A stretch of DNA of 64,000 nucleotides from the NCBI RefSeq assembly GCF_964355755.1, contig NC_092675.1, positions 22,148,912 through 22,212,911 on the forward strand. Direction: 5' to 3'. The first letter of the stretch is position 1, and the number at the start of each line of letters is the position of its first letter. The position numbers and the translations under genes were made by a program. The notes beneath the pieces were generated by a model, which was not told the origin of the DNA, did not search any database, and saw nothing but the letters and a program-made list of their open reading frames with translations. This DNA is from Antedon mediterranea. Its lineage: Eukaryota; Echinodermata; Crinoidea; Comatulida; Antedonidae. Shown here piece by piece: positions 54,301 through 61,678 of this stretch.

Positions 54301-57300
54301 CTGTTCGTTTTTTTTTTCTGTAGAAGTAATAACCCTATCTTTGATTTATTCATTTTCTGTTCAAAGTTTAATTATGGTAAAAAGTATTCTGTATAAAATC
54401 TTCAAATCAAAAACAAATTTTCTGTTTTTTAAACACAAAACAGTTTATTATATTCGACTGAACATCTGCGGACCCTCAAAAGTCAAACAGTGTTTCTCTT
54501 CTTCACCGCAACATTCTCAATTTGTTTGGAGTTATTTTCTTGACAAAGAATTGTAAGAGTTTTACCTAATCGGTTATGAAATGATACAACAGTTACAATT
54601 ACGTTTGCTTTTAAGATTTAGTTTTGCAGCAACTTAAGGCCGATACCGCCACTATTTGCTTTACGTTTTACAAAAAAAGTTAAGATAATTTCCCCAAGGA
54701 GAATTGATATTAGGGGATCACTCTTCAATTCAAAACTTTCATCATAATACTATTTATCAAATCATTCGAAAAGAATTGTTTTGAGTTGTAGTTGCTAGGA
54801 GCGATTTTCTAGAGTTTGGTCGATTACCTCAGCTTGTATTCAACATTTAACTCTTTTACTCCAGGTGTTAATTTCTAATAGCTATCCATTTGGCTCTCTC
54901 TTGTACTACAACTTGCTAGACAAATATTGAGAAATGCAATTGACCGCAAGTATTCTTTTTATTCACATGTAATATATAAACTAGGTGAATATATCAATTA
55001 CCTAGTTGTAATAATATCAATCGAATTTTTTGATGAACCCGGAGGCTAAAGTGAGCATGTATTATGTTTAGTAACCTCACTAGTGCGACCTTTTTAACAC
55101 CACGTAAAATTATAGTGCATCGTTTCGTTTCTCGTTTTCTTATAGTGAAGAGGTAACCCCGGGCAAAGGTTTTTGTGTGAACTTATAGCGGTCTCACAAT
55201 GCCGTTTTTATTTTTGATATTAAACGTTTTCAAAATAATACAAAGCTGACCTTAATCATCATTGTAGAAAAGTCTGCTGACATTGTTCTTGAATAGTTGT
55301 AGGTAAGATGCAATGTAATCGTACCCATGTTAATTTTCACATACCGCTTCGAAATGAGAAAGAAAATATGTTGGCGTACCTAGTGGCTTTTGGTTTTGTC
55401 GGCTGTATCAACTTAGTTAGTGTACCCGAAGGGATCTCTTACATGGTTTTTGTTTTGAATTACAATGCTCAGTGCGTTAATGGTCAGTTTTCCTGCCGTT
55501 TCGTGTGTGTCCAAGAAACTTATCCGTGGTCAGCGCTAATGGATTGTATGCGTTATCGCTATTATGTTATTTCTTAGGTGCGAAACGTTCCTTATTAAAA
55601 TAAAAACAAGATAAACGAAACCAACACACATGGCTGTTGACAATTGAACTATAACTTTTTCATTAAGCAGTTAACAACACATTTTAAGACACTTAAAATG
55701 TGAGCATTGGGGAGGAGCAAAATAAATTTATTCGAAGTCTTAGTCTATGATTTATAAAATCATAAAACTTAATAACCAGAGTAATGATAAATATAACTAA
55801 TAAACAACTAAATAAAATAAATTTTAATCTAACCAAAGTCTTGGGTATAGAAATTATTATATTAAAAAAATAAATAACGAGAGTTAAACATGGAATAATA
55901 ATCATTACAAATGATAATAGTATGTTTGTGTTTTTATTGTTTGTTGTTTTAGTCATTCTAGTTATTTATCGTTTTCTTATAGTTTGGAAAATGTTGTTAT
56001 TTTTAACTAATTACGCATCGATTTTCAAAATAGTAGGCCTACAGTAATACATTTTATCGCACTTTGGTGTTAGAAACAACTACATAGTGATGAGTTAATT
56101 GACAAGTGATTCAAGTTTATAATATAAAGCTTATAGATTTTAGGTATATTTACACATTAAAAGTGTTACGATGATTACAATATATAATTGATTTCAATAT
56201 CTGTCTGTTTGTGTATTTAAACGACAAGGCTATATTTATTCTGAGCGAAAGAAATAATGCGGAAAATGAACACTCTTCTACTTAGCCAGGACACCTGTGG
56301 CACAGAGCCTTGGTCCTTTGTAGGGTGTTATTGCTTTTAGGCAACGTGTTACCTGAAGAGTAAATAGATGAAATATAAAAGAATCCATTGAGAGGTATTA
56401 TCTGTCTTTATTTGATTTGAATTAGCAGATTAATGAATGCAAACGCTCCCTTCGGTAAAGTACAAAGTTAAGCAGTCCCAAGGACCACAATAGCCAACAT
56501 TTAACAAGACAAACTTCTCTATTCATTACGCATCAATTGGGCTTTTAACTAATTTCCTTCTGAGTGGAGGCACTAATGTTAGTGGTGCATTTGGGTGATT
56601 TCAATTAAAGATGGACGGTAAAGGTGTTAGGCTAAATTGCTTTTAATCCGCCATGAGTGTGTGATCGCTAGGCCATCATTTATTCAATAGAGCATCGTAT
56701 AGTAACTTGATGAACTAGTTAATACTAATACTCAAACCTACTTAGAAGCTTTGGTAAACATTATATCATGGCTATATATATATCAAAATGTCAACGATAT
56801 CGCATGGATATCGCGCGTATTACACATGAAAACATTACACCCAGCGTTTCTTACCAATCATGGTGTTTAATTTCCTTATAAGGTATGATACATTGTACAG
56901 TATTGCTATTAATATATTTCAGTTTACATTAATTGTTAATACTTAAATATACAGAAACATTAGACTATATGAGATATGATCCGTTATTATTTAAATTAGA
57001 CAAATAACCCTACGCTTTATTAGGACATCCGTTTAAAGTCATCAATATCAACAACAACTCTTAAACTAACCAATGTTCACTTGGTATATGCATGGAGAAT
57101 CTTATTTCTTCATGGTGTAATTTCACTCTTCCCTGGTATGAATACATAGGCCTATACTTGTTGAATGAAAAGAATATTTTCTCAGTTGAAAAATTGATAA
57201 TTGATAAAGGTCAATATCATTATAATATATGCACGTTTTCAACAAATGCAAAGGATTCATTGTTTGTTTTAATCTCCAACTTCCAAATTATTTTTATAGT

Positions 57301-58961
57301 TTTGTTTTTTTGGTAGTGGAAAATGAATTACAATTCCCCATGTGCCAAGGTTTCATAAGAATTCATTCCAAACAAAAATACAATAACACCAGTATTATAA
57401 ACTGCAATGCATATATACAAAATAATGACAAAACAATTCTTAATTAATTATAATATTAATAATAATTAAAGATGTATTGTCCCCCAAAAACAGGAAAAAT
57501 GAAGATTAATTAAATCAGACTTTGAATATGTTATTTTGTAGTTTTAATAAAGTTAATCACTTCCATAGAAAAAAACGAAAAAAATAATGTTTTCACTTGT
57601 AAAATGACAAAATAAATGGTTAAATTCAACTAAAAATCCATTGGCTGGCAGCCAATTTGACAATTTTTGCTTTAAAATACATTTTTTTTTTCGATCCAAT
57701 TTTTGGTCAAAGTGGATAACTATTATGTTACATTAAAATGGAATATTCAACAAAATTTGTTTTAAGAATTATTTTTTTCGAGGGGACAATACATCTTTAA
57801 TAGACTAGAAATCAACGACACCCTCCCCCGCCTTATACTGAAATATCCCTCCTGTCCGAGGATCTGGTCACTATAAATAAAGACAGCGAAGAAATTGAAT
57901 TCATTGACTGTTATTAATGAATTGTTGGGAAAGTAATGAAGATATAAAAAGTTGTCAGTTACCGTATTTTCCGTCCCTAGCGGCAACGTGATCTGAGAAA
58001 ATCGTTTCCTTGTTAATAATCATTGTTCTTTCATTTAGAAGTTTTCACACGTTTGCATTGCGCGAGTCCGCTAACGAAGTTGACATTTCGACATGGCTTC
58101 GTGCGGTGTATTGTATGTCTTCTTATATACCTTCTTATATATTTATATCAAAGAAACCATTTACGCCTGTAATTATGATAATGTCTATTATTATCAATAA
58201 TTGTTTCTAATAATTAATTGGTTACGTTGGTTAAGTATCTATCTTTCGGAATTCGATAAATAAGAAAAATGTTTAGATATTTCTTTTAAAGGAGGGGACG
58301 GGGGACAATATTAAAGATCATTTATTACTATACCTTTTCCTTTTCTATAAGGCTATAGATACCCCAAAATAGAATTTTATTTGTAAATTGTCTAGACACA
58401 TTAAAAAAAAAAAAGATCATTAGCCTATAATAATATAATTATGTATTTATATATTACGGTATAACATTACAATTAACATTACTTTTTAAAATAATGATTT
58501 TATCATATAAGTTTGCTTTGGCATACTTAATGTATTGTTTGGTCTTTTTCATGGTTTTATGTTGTTGTTGGCCTATAGGCCTAATGTACTTTATTTGAAT
58601 TAACATCGGACCACTGAATATCAGTTCTTTTTTAATGAAGGATCTGCACATAAAATAGATTGACGGGTTTGAACCGACATTGATATTCTATACAAAATAC
58701 CTACAGAACCAGCAATTCATAGTTTTCACAATTTTCTATTTTGAGATATCATTGTCATTGTTACTGTAGTAAGATGATTTATACGATCATAAGATCAAGG
58801 CCCGTAAACCAGATTTAACATCTTACTTCTAATAATGTTATTCTGTGTTTTTTTAAAATGTTAAAAATACTATATTTTTGTAAAATGTTTTAATTTTTTT
58901 TAAAGGTAAACATCTGACGAAGTCTATATTGTTGGAATCTTTTAGTAAACTTGTTAGATGA
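12223..58961 (+). CDS. ZNG1: ZNG1/CBWD zinc-chaperone GTPase (COBW domain protein), 13 coding exons, 353 aa
   Basis: Joined exons: 12223-12304, 12513-12599, 13097-13193, 13354-13445, 13924-13983, 14416-14500, 15052-15138, 15579-15623, 16203-16259, 17358-17481, 23808-23873, 50620-50743, 58906-58961. The total is 1062 nt; every junction is GT-AG and keeps frame. The ATG has an in-frame TGA at 12211-12213. Landmarks: Walker A GYLGAGKTT (25-33), zinc motif GCLCC (82-86), Walker-B-like region and TTGLADP (106-119), NKID (179-182), LDLHAF (219-224), and a C-terminal CobW_C-type domain. The family uses GTP hydrolysis to deliver zinc, in animals to METAP1. At 353 aa it is somewhat shorter than the vertebrate protein (about 395), mainly at the ends. 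The N-terminal partner motif reads IPELVE (8-13) where vertebrates have CPELVP. FoxD lies 2.7 kb downstream. Confidence 0.93.
12305..13096 (+). other. ZNG1 introns 1 and 2 (around exon 2)
   Basis: 208 and 497 nt, AT-rich, with no recognisable element. A tRNA-like phrase (TGGCCGAATGGCTAAAGG, about 12963) has no matching B-box. Confidence 0.7.
12513..12599 (+). CDS. ZNG1: ZNG1 exon 2
   Basis: Begins after CTATTACAG and completes Walker A (AGKTT). Ends with ILNEFGE before GTAAGA. Phase 1 at both ends. Confidence 0.93.
13097..13193 (+). CDS. ZNG1: ZNG1 exon 3
   Basis: Encodes residues 57-88 with the zinc-binding GCLCC (82-86). Acceptor TTCACAG, donor GTAAAT. Confidence 0.93.
13354..13445 (+). 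CDS. ZNG1: ZNG1 exon 4
   Basis: Encodes [20 protein letters not shown] and LADP, the Walker-B and switch region. Acceptor TTTTACAG, donor GTAAAA. Confidence 0.93.
13924..13983 (+). CDS. ZNG1: ZNG1 exon 5
   Basis: A 60-nt exon encoding [19 protein letters not shown]. Acceptor TTTTTGTTAG, donor GTAAGT. Confidence 0.93.
14416..14500 (+). CDS. ZNG1: ZNG1 exon 6
   Basis: Encodes [11 protein letters not shown] and the following NEAI region. Acceptor GTCTACAG, donor GTAATT. Confidence 0.93.
15052..15138 (+). CDS. ZNG1: ZNG1 exon 7
   Basis: Encodes [17 protein letters not shown] with the guanine-specificity NKID. Acceptor ATTCCTAG, donor GTAAGA. Confidence 0.93.
15579..15623 (+). CDS. ZNG1: ZNG1 exon 8
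   Basis: A 45-nt exon encoding [14 protein letters not shown] between a CTTTTTCAG acceptor and a GTAAGC donor. It corresponds to the poorly conserved linker before LDLHAF. Confidence 0.88.
15869..16029 (-). mobile_element. Short dispersed repeat, copy B (hammerhead-like family)
   Basis: In ZNG1 intron 8, flanked by (TA)n on both sides. The core CTGATGA...GCCCGAAAGC is intact on the - strand (15987-16022). Confidence 0.8.
16203..16259 (+). CDS. ZNG1: ZNG1 exon 9
   Basis: Encodes [18 protein letters not shown]. The donor at 16260 (GTGAGT) keeps frame with exon 10. A second donor-like GGTAAG ten bases earlier does not. Confidence 0.9.
16446..16664. mobile_element. MITE with perfect 16-bp terminal inverted repeats
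   Basis: CAATTGTCGTATTCGA at the left end and its exact complement at the right, 219 bp in all, in ZNG1 intron 9. The interior also has partly complementary GTTGAGTAC/GTACTCAAC blocks, so the whole element can fold. No coding capacity. Confidence 0.85.
17358..17481 (+). CDS. ZNG1: ZNG1 exon 10
   Basis: Encodes the start of the C-terminal domain, including [14 protein letters not shown] and NFIQ. Donor GTAAGA, phase 0. Confidence 0.92.
17837..18022. mobile_element. Pogo/Tigger-like MITE with TA target duplication
   Basis: 186 bp with perfect 24-bp inverted termini beginning CAGTCAACTCTCCCAATACC, bounded by TA on both sides (17835-17836 and 18023-18024). The CAGT...CTC terminus and TA duplication are typical of pogo-class Tc1/mariner elements. 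Degenerate copies of the terminus (ATACCAGACTTT) recur inside. Confidence 0.85.
18851..18990. repeat. Imperfect direct repeat, about 75-bp unit
   Basis: Two diverged copies of CCAGCTGG...GGGTTAGGC...CTGGGGTTCA blocks, noticeably richer in G and C than the flanks. Confidence 0.5.
20849..20876 (+). mobile_element. Terminal fragment of hammerhead-like repeat
   Basis: Only the 28-bp end (ATCCAAAGGCAAATTACTGA) is present, between two (TA)n tracts and in inverted orientation to the next copy. Confidence 0.6.
20931..21088 (+). mobile_element. Short dispersed repeat, copy C (core mutated)
   Basis: Same family as copies A, B and D, on the + strand. The core reads CTTATGA and GCCCAAAA, so two otherwise invariant positions are lost. 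Confidence 0.8.
21111..21277 (+). mobile_element. Short dispersed repeat, copy D (intact hammerhead-like core)
   Basis: In tandem with copy C, same orientation, about 180 bp apart, with TA microsatellites between and after. The core is described at 21117-21152. Confidence 0.8.
21117..21152 (+). ncRNA. Hammerhead-ribozyme-like core in copy D
   Basis: CTGATGA (21117-21123), one unpaired A, stem II GGGC/GCCC (21125-21128 with 21136-21139), GAAA (21140-21143), then stem III AGC/GCT (21143-21145 with 21149-21151) and A at the expected cleavage position 21152. All core bases are present. Stem I is not evident from the flanks and stem II has one extra base, so activity is uncertain. Confidence 0.4.
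21405..21660 (+). mobile_element. Second repeat type with hammerhead-like core, flanked by (TA)n
   Basis: About 250 bp between two (TA)n tracts. It differs in body sequence from copies A-D but carries the same kind of CTGATGA...GCCCGAAA segment. No reading frame. Confidence 0.55.
21550..21597 (+). ncRNA. Hammerhead-ribozyme-like motif, type I, short stem III
   Basis: CTGATGA (21559-21565), stem II GGGC/GCCC (21567-21570 with 21574-21577, one extra T), GAA (21578-21580), a 2-bp stem III (AC/GT, 21581-21586) and C21587 as the predicted cleavage base. Partial stem I pairing is possible (CAC before, GTA after, then TT/AA). Very short stem III is typical of the hammerheads in Penelope-like retroelements and retrozymes. 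Confidence 0.45.
23808..23873 (+). CDS. ZNG1: ZNG1 exon 11
   Basis: A 66-nt exon encoding NLIWEKNV through LRLK, a strongly conserved segment of the C-terminal domain. Acceptor TTTTTTTTGTAG, donor GTAGGT, phase 0 on both sides. It follows a 6.3 kb intron. Confidence 0.92.
24242..24519. repeat. 139-bp tandem duplication
   Basis: AAAATGCATTATCATAAAAA starts at 24242 and 24381. The two copies are almost identical (one A indel), implying a recent duplication or an assembly artefact. Each ends in (CAAT)n. Confidence 0.9.
24830..24915. repeat. Dispersed repeat, inverted partner of 60345-60430
   Basis: About 80 bp including CACGCCATGTGACCCACA and GGAATTTATTTAGGTGTTAT, matching the reverse complement of 60345-60430 with few differences. 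A weaker relative is at about 17605-17640. Confidence 0.7.
25590..25830. repeat. Degenerate CGCCGA-rich segment
   Basis: Repeated phrases such as TTGCCGAC, TTAGCCGAAC, TTCGCCGAG and CGCCGACAACCAATTTC, with a 14-base C run at about 25766. It reads as a decayed short repeat rather than a gene, although one + frame stays open for 101 codons. Confidence 0.4.
26008..26150. repeat. Two adjacent microtandem repeats (19 bp x3, 13 bp x3)
   Basis: GATTTGATACGAATTTCTT three times, then AATTATGTGTCCC three times 45 bp later. Confidence 0.85.
30690..30830. promoter_or_regulatory. Candidate enhancer: cluster of GATTAA/TAATC sites
   Basis: At least six GATTA/TAATC homeodomain-type cores in 140 bp, two ATCGAT motifs and a CACGTG E-box (30738). 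Position within the intron next to FoxD makes regulation of FoxD plausible. Motif clustering alone is weak evidence in AT-rich DNA. Confidence 0.25.
31253..31338. promoter_or_regulatory. Candidate regulatory site: palindromic AGATTAAG and TTAACGTTAA
   Basis: A 16-bp perfect palindrome AGATTAAGCTTAATCT (31253-31268) is followed within 70 bp by ATTAACGTTAATCA, itself bracketed by GCGCG and CGCGC. Speculative. Confidence 0.2.
31915..32055 (-). repeat. Fragment of TTAAAGATGTATTGTCCCC MITE family
   Basis: Contains TTTAATATGCCATTTTAATG and TTCACTTTGACCAGAAATTG blocks, matching the complete element at 57466-57800 in reverse orientation. Confidence 0.55.
35231..36030. repeat. Tandem repeat, about 120-bp unit, six copies plus a partial
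   Basis: The phrase ATTTGGTTTGGTCACTTCTC recurs at about 35252, 35371, 35492, 35616, 35742 and 35883 (spacing 119-141 bp). The last units carry an extra GAAGGCGTTTACGTGAAAAC block, present at about 35857 and 36005. The open frames here are repeat artefacts. Confidence 0.92.
37250..37640. repeat. Cryptically simple CAT/ATC-rich tract
   Basis: Highly biased to ATC, CAT and CGTC triplets without a strict period. It explains the His/Ser-rich open frame at 37426-37773. Confidence 0.75.
40077..40156 (-). repeat. Fragment of TTAAAGATGTATTGTCCCC MITE family
   Basis: ATTGTCCCTTGAAAAAAATA then TTTTTAATATGTCATTTTAATG, matching the right end of 57466-57800 inverted. Confidence 0.6.
40330..40405. repeat. 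Dispersed repeat related to 45540-45680
   Basis: TACAGCTCACTATGTCGGTC, GGTAAACACTAACTTGAGC and ACGCGACTGCAGCCAT are shared with 45540-45674, which carries an extra palindrome insert. Confidence 0.7.
45540..45674. repeat. Dispersed repeat with 41-bp palindrome insertion
   Basis: Compared with 40330-40405 this copy is interrupted at the GGTC tract by a hairpin whose 14-bp arms are perfect (45580-45593 and 45607-45620), with copies of TCGGTCGGT on both sides. Confidence 0.75.
47765..48200. repeat. Dispersed element with GTTAGCAAGATAAC block and GGTCAATA repeats
   Basis: Starts CTCCGCCTAAAGAGGTTAT, then GTTAGCAAGATAACA, CAATCCGGACCAGGATCC, and ends in six irregular (A)GGTCA(A)TA phrases at 48095-48200. 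I recall similar sequences in many marine invertebrates but cannot verify that here. No coding capacity. Confidence 0.5.
50620..50743 (+). CDS. ZNG1: ZNG1 exon 12 (26.7 kb downstream of exon 11)
   Basis: Encodes [15 protein letters not shown], the VVQELYD helix and CTIVFIG, which continue exon 11's RLK exactly as in the family. Acceptor TTTTTCGATTCAG, donor GTAAGT. The frame upstream of the acceptor is also open but shows no family similarity and is treated as intron. Confidence 0.9.
50774..51006 (+). mobile_element. Truncated TTAAAGATGTATTGTCCCC MITE
   Basis: Begins TTAAAGATTTATTGTCCCCC and runs to the GGTCAAAGTGAATAA block. The right terminus is missing. It lies 30 bp after ZNG1 exon 12. 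Confidence 0.65.
57466..57800. mobile_element. Complete MITE with about 19-bp terminal inverted repeats
   Basis: TTAAAGATGTATTGTCCCC at the left and its complement at the right enclose 335 bp without coding capacity. Reference copy for fragments at about 7215, 31915, 40077 and 50774. Confidence 0.85.
58906..58961 (+). CDS. ZNG1: ZNG1 exon 13 (terminal)
   Basis: After a TTTTTTTTAAAG acceptor it reads [18 protein letters not shown] and then TGA (58959-58961), counting the glycine split across the junction. This matches the family's ending (IGRNLD...L...F type) and completes a 354-codon frame. No AATAAA follows closely; ATTAAA variants lie at 59068 and 59169. Confidence 0.82.
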
Positions 58962-59383
58962 TGTGTCTTGGTTGTCGCCATCTACTGAAGCAACGACTTG
59001 GATTACCACGTCACGTCTTTCGTCCAAATAGCTCACGTTGATCAAACGACTGTATCGGTTTTCCAAAATTAAATTATTGCACACATAACGCAAATATGAA
59101 CAAAATGTCTGATGTTTATATTCAGTTCAATAATTGCTTTTTTTTACGGAAACTTACGCCTATGTATAATTAAAAATATTTTGCCGTTAGCATTTCGTAA
59201 TACAACTTAATTATAAAATGAAATAATGATTTGGTGGCTGTAGGCAATAATAGGACATATCGTTTAAGATTTTACAACGGATTGATAGACTCCAGTCGTC
59301 TCGTCTAGCAATGTGTTGACGTATCTGGACATCAAGCGCCGCGGAACGCCTAAACATTTTGTGTGTGTTTAGGCTAAACTATA

Positions 59384-59518
59384 CTAAAGCTCTGTCTACA
59401 CTATCAAACTAGACAAAATGTTAGTGATATACCCCAATATGGTAGTGATATGACATCATCATGTCTATATACACATTTTTTTATCACATAAAATTTGTTA
59501 GTGTAGACAGAGTTTTAG
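59384..59518. mobile_element. MITE with CTCTGTCTACACTA inverted termini
   Basis: CTAAAGCTCTGTCTACACTA and its near-complement at the other end bound 135 bp. Pairing has one or two mismatches over about 24 bp. The superfamily is not determined. Confidence 0.75.
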
Positions 59519-59736
59519 GCCTACAATCCGAAAAATGTCTAGTTTATCAAATTATCACACATACGGAACTGCATCCAAATATCTTTATTCAAAAGTTAAA
59601 CCAAAATAATTTGTTATGGTTTTGTTTTAACACACCAGATTCTCGGTACTAATAGTAGATTTCTCCGTTATCATAGGGAAATCTCTTCCGCCTATAGTAT
59701 CATTAGACCATAACATAATCCGTCACCATGCATGAT

Positions 59737-59832
59737 ACAGCACCACATGGGATACTGTATTACGGAATACAGCACCACATGGGATACTGTATTACGGAAA
59801 ACAGCACCACATGGGATACTGTATTAAGGAAT
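59737..59832. repeat. 32-bp unit repeated three times
   Basis: ACAGCACCACATGGGATACT starts at 59737, 59769 and 59801 with near-perfect identity. Confidence 0.92.
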
Positions 59833-60344
59833 GTTCCTATATTACTGGGAAAATAATGGTCACCCTTTCTGTCAAGATTATAAGCCTGAGACGTCAGCAA
59901 TCGTTAATTACCAAAGGAAAGTCAAATTTCCAGTTTATGGACGAACACTGTACATAATCTTGAATCTTTTATTTTTAATTTGTCGATTTTATGCGATCTT
60001 GACTTAATAAAACAAATAAACAAATGTCAAATATCATTAAGGCTACATTATATAGAACGATAATATTTATTTTCTTACTACAGTGTTATTAACAACACAT
60101 AATCTTTCACGTTACCATAAATGGACGAAATCAAGAAGATAATTTATAAATAGACGTAAAATGTTAATTGTGTGGTTGTGTTTTACCAAGTCCCCGTTAA
60201 TCCAACTACTCGTTGAAACCGTATCATGTTCATTGAAGATCAACATTTTATTACAATAAATGGATATTTTTTTTTATCCCCACGAAATCGATAGTAGTAG
60301 AGTAGTAGTAGATCGTTAGTATATAAATATTATTTATTAAATAG

Positions 60345-60430
60345 AATATATTTAATAACACCTAAATAAATTCCTGTGTTTGATTGGACGAATGTGGGTC
60401 ACATGGCGTGCAAGTACGCACTATTAAATA
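60345..60430. repeat. Dispersed repeat, inverted partner of 24830-24915
   Basis: AACACCTAAATAAATTCCTG and GGGTCACATGGCGTGCAAGT match the reverse complement of the ZNG1 intron-11 copy. Confidence 0.7.
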
Positions 60431-61199
60431 ATATGCATTTTGGCCTTAAACACATGATTTACCACATTAAATTTGTCTTTTTTAGACCTCAAAATAATCT
60501 TATTTTAGTAAAAATGTTGTAATATTTCTCTGATTTAATCAACATATCATTATGGACTTATATATCGCCAACAATATCGTGTGTCAGTACAAATATAATG
60601 ATATGCATTGAGGCCAACACCTGATTTACCACAGTAATTTTCTATCTTTTTTTTTTTGACCCCGAAACAATCTTATTTTATTATAAATTGAATCAACATC
60701 TTATTAAAAAGTATATCCTTTCTACTCCCATATGAACACTCTTACATAAAAAATAATCACAGTTAAAAGTAAAGAAGAGAAATGCGAGTTCACAATACAC
60801 CTTGCTTTTTGTTGGGTGGGGGGGGGGGGGATTGGGGATACAATGAGATTACATTATGTTATTCCATAATTATACTATATATTACATGGTGTCTTTCTTT
60901 AAGGACGCATTTAAAGATATATTCTATGAAAAAAAATTGTAATTTTGTTTCAATTCTCCAAAAATTGGATCGAAAAACCTGGTTAAATGTAACTGTTTAT
61001 TTCATCCAATACATTTTGAAAGTTCAGTCTCGAAAAAAGTTTTTGCTATGCATGGTGGCGCTGTTGTCAACAAGTAACCGGACAGTTTACTGCTATATGC
61101 TTTATCTTATTACGAACTCATGAATATCAAATGAATAGCACTGTTTGATTGTCCGCCTGTATCGATTTAGAATTTAAAAAAAAACCTTAGCGGTTGTCA

Positions 61200-61500
61200 T
61201 GCCTGGACTTAGCACCGTTTACGTAGTCTTTGTTTGATGAGCAAATCACCTAATTATCTAAAGGGGCGTTCCAGGCGGCGAAGTACTTTTGATATGGTAA
61301 TGAGGCGGACGAAAGGCCAGCTAATGGCTGAGCCTGTGCTCACGTGCTCTAGCCAAGTTCTAACTCTGACACATAAAGTGAAGATAGGAAGTTATCAAGC
61401 ATGCGACAGCCGCATTTATGTTGACTTCTCTCCGTTGATTAGAGTGGGTGGTAAACAGTCGAGATTTTCTTCTTCATTTTTATATGAACGAATTAAAACC
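61200..61500 (+). promoter_or_regulatory. Candidate FoxD proximal regulatory region
   Basis: A stretch 180-480 bp before the FoxD ATG is clearly richer in G and C than its surroundings, with a CACGTG E-box (61340-61345) and a phrase AGGCGGCGAAGTACTTTTGA. No TATA box found. An 80-90 codon open frame runs through it and could be an upstream ORF, but nothing supports translation. Confidence 0.3.
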
Positions 61501-61678
61501 TAGCTTGACATCTGATTGAAATTATATTTTGTCGGGTGTTCGTAACTTCTACTTGGGTTGAATTTTTTTATTTCCATAACTTCTGGGCTGGAACGAAACC
61601 GATTAATTTTCGCTTGTCGGACGTCCGGTAAACCATCTCTCAGAGGAAACTGACCAATTTGTCAGCTATCCGTAATTG

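Larger units (their letters stand above)
50744..58905 (+). other. ZNG1 intron 12, 8.2 kb
   Basis: AT-rich. Contains one truncated and one complete copy of the TTAAAGATGTATTGTCCCC MITE family. No other coding exon or strong structure seen. Confidence 0.75.
58962..61678. other. Intergenic region between ZNG1 and FoxD
   Basis: 2.7 kb holding a MITE (59384-59518), a 32-bp triplicate, a diverged direct duplication (about 60420-60545 with 60595-60700), a G run at about 60817 and the FoxD proximal region. No extra gene seen. Confidence 0.7.

Noticed and set aside
55308-55577. 89-codon frame
   Set aside because: Ordinary length for chance in 64 kb, with no motif and no context.
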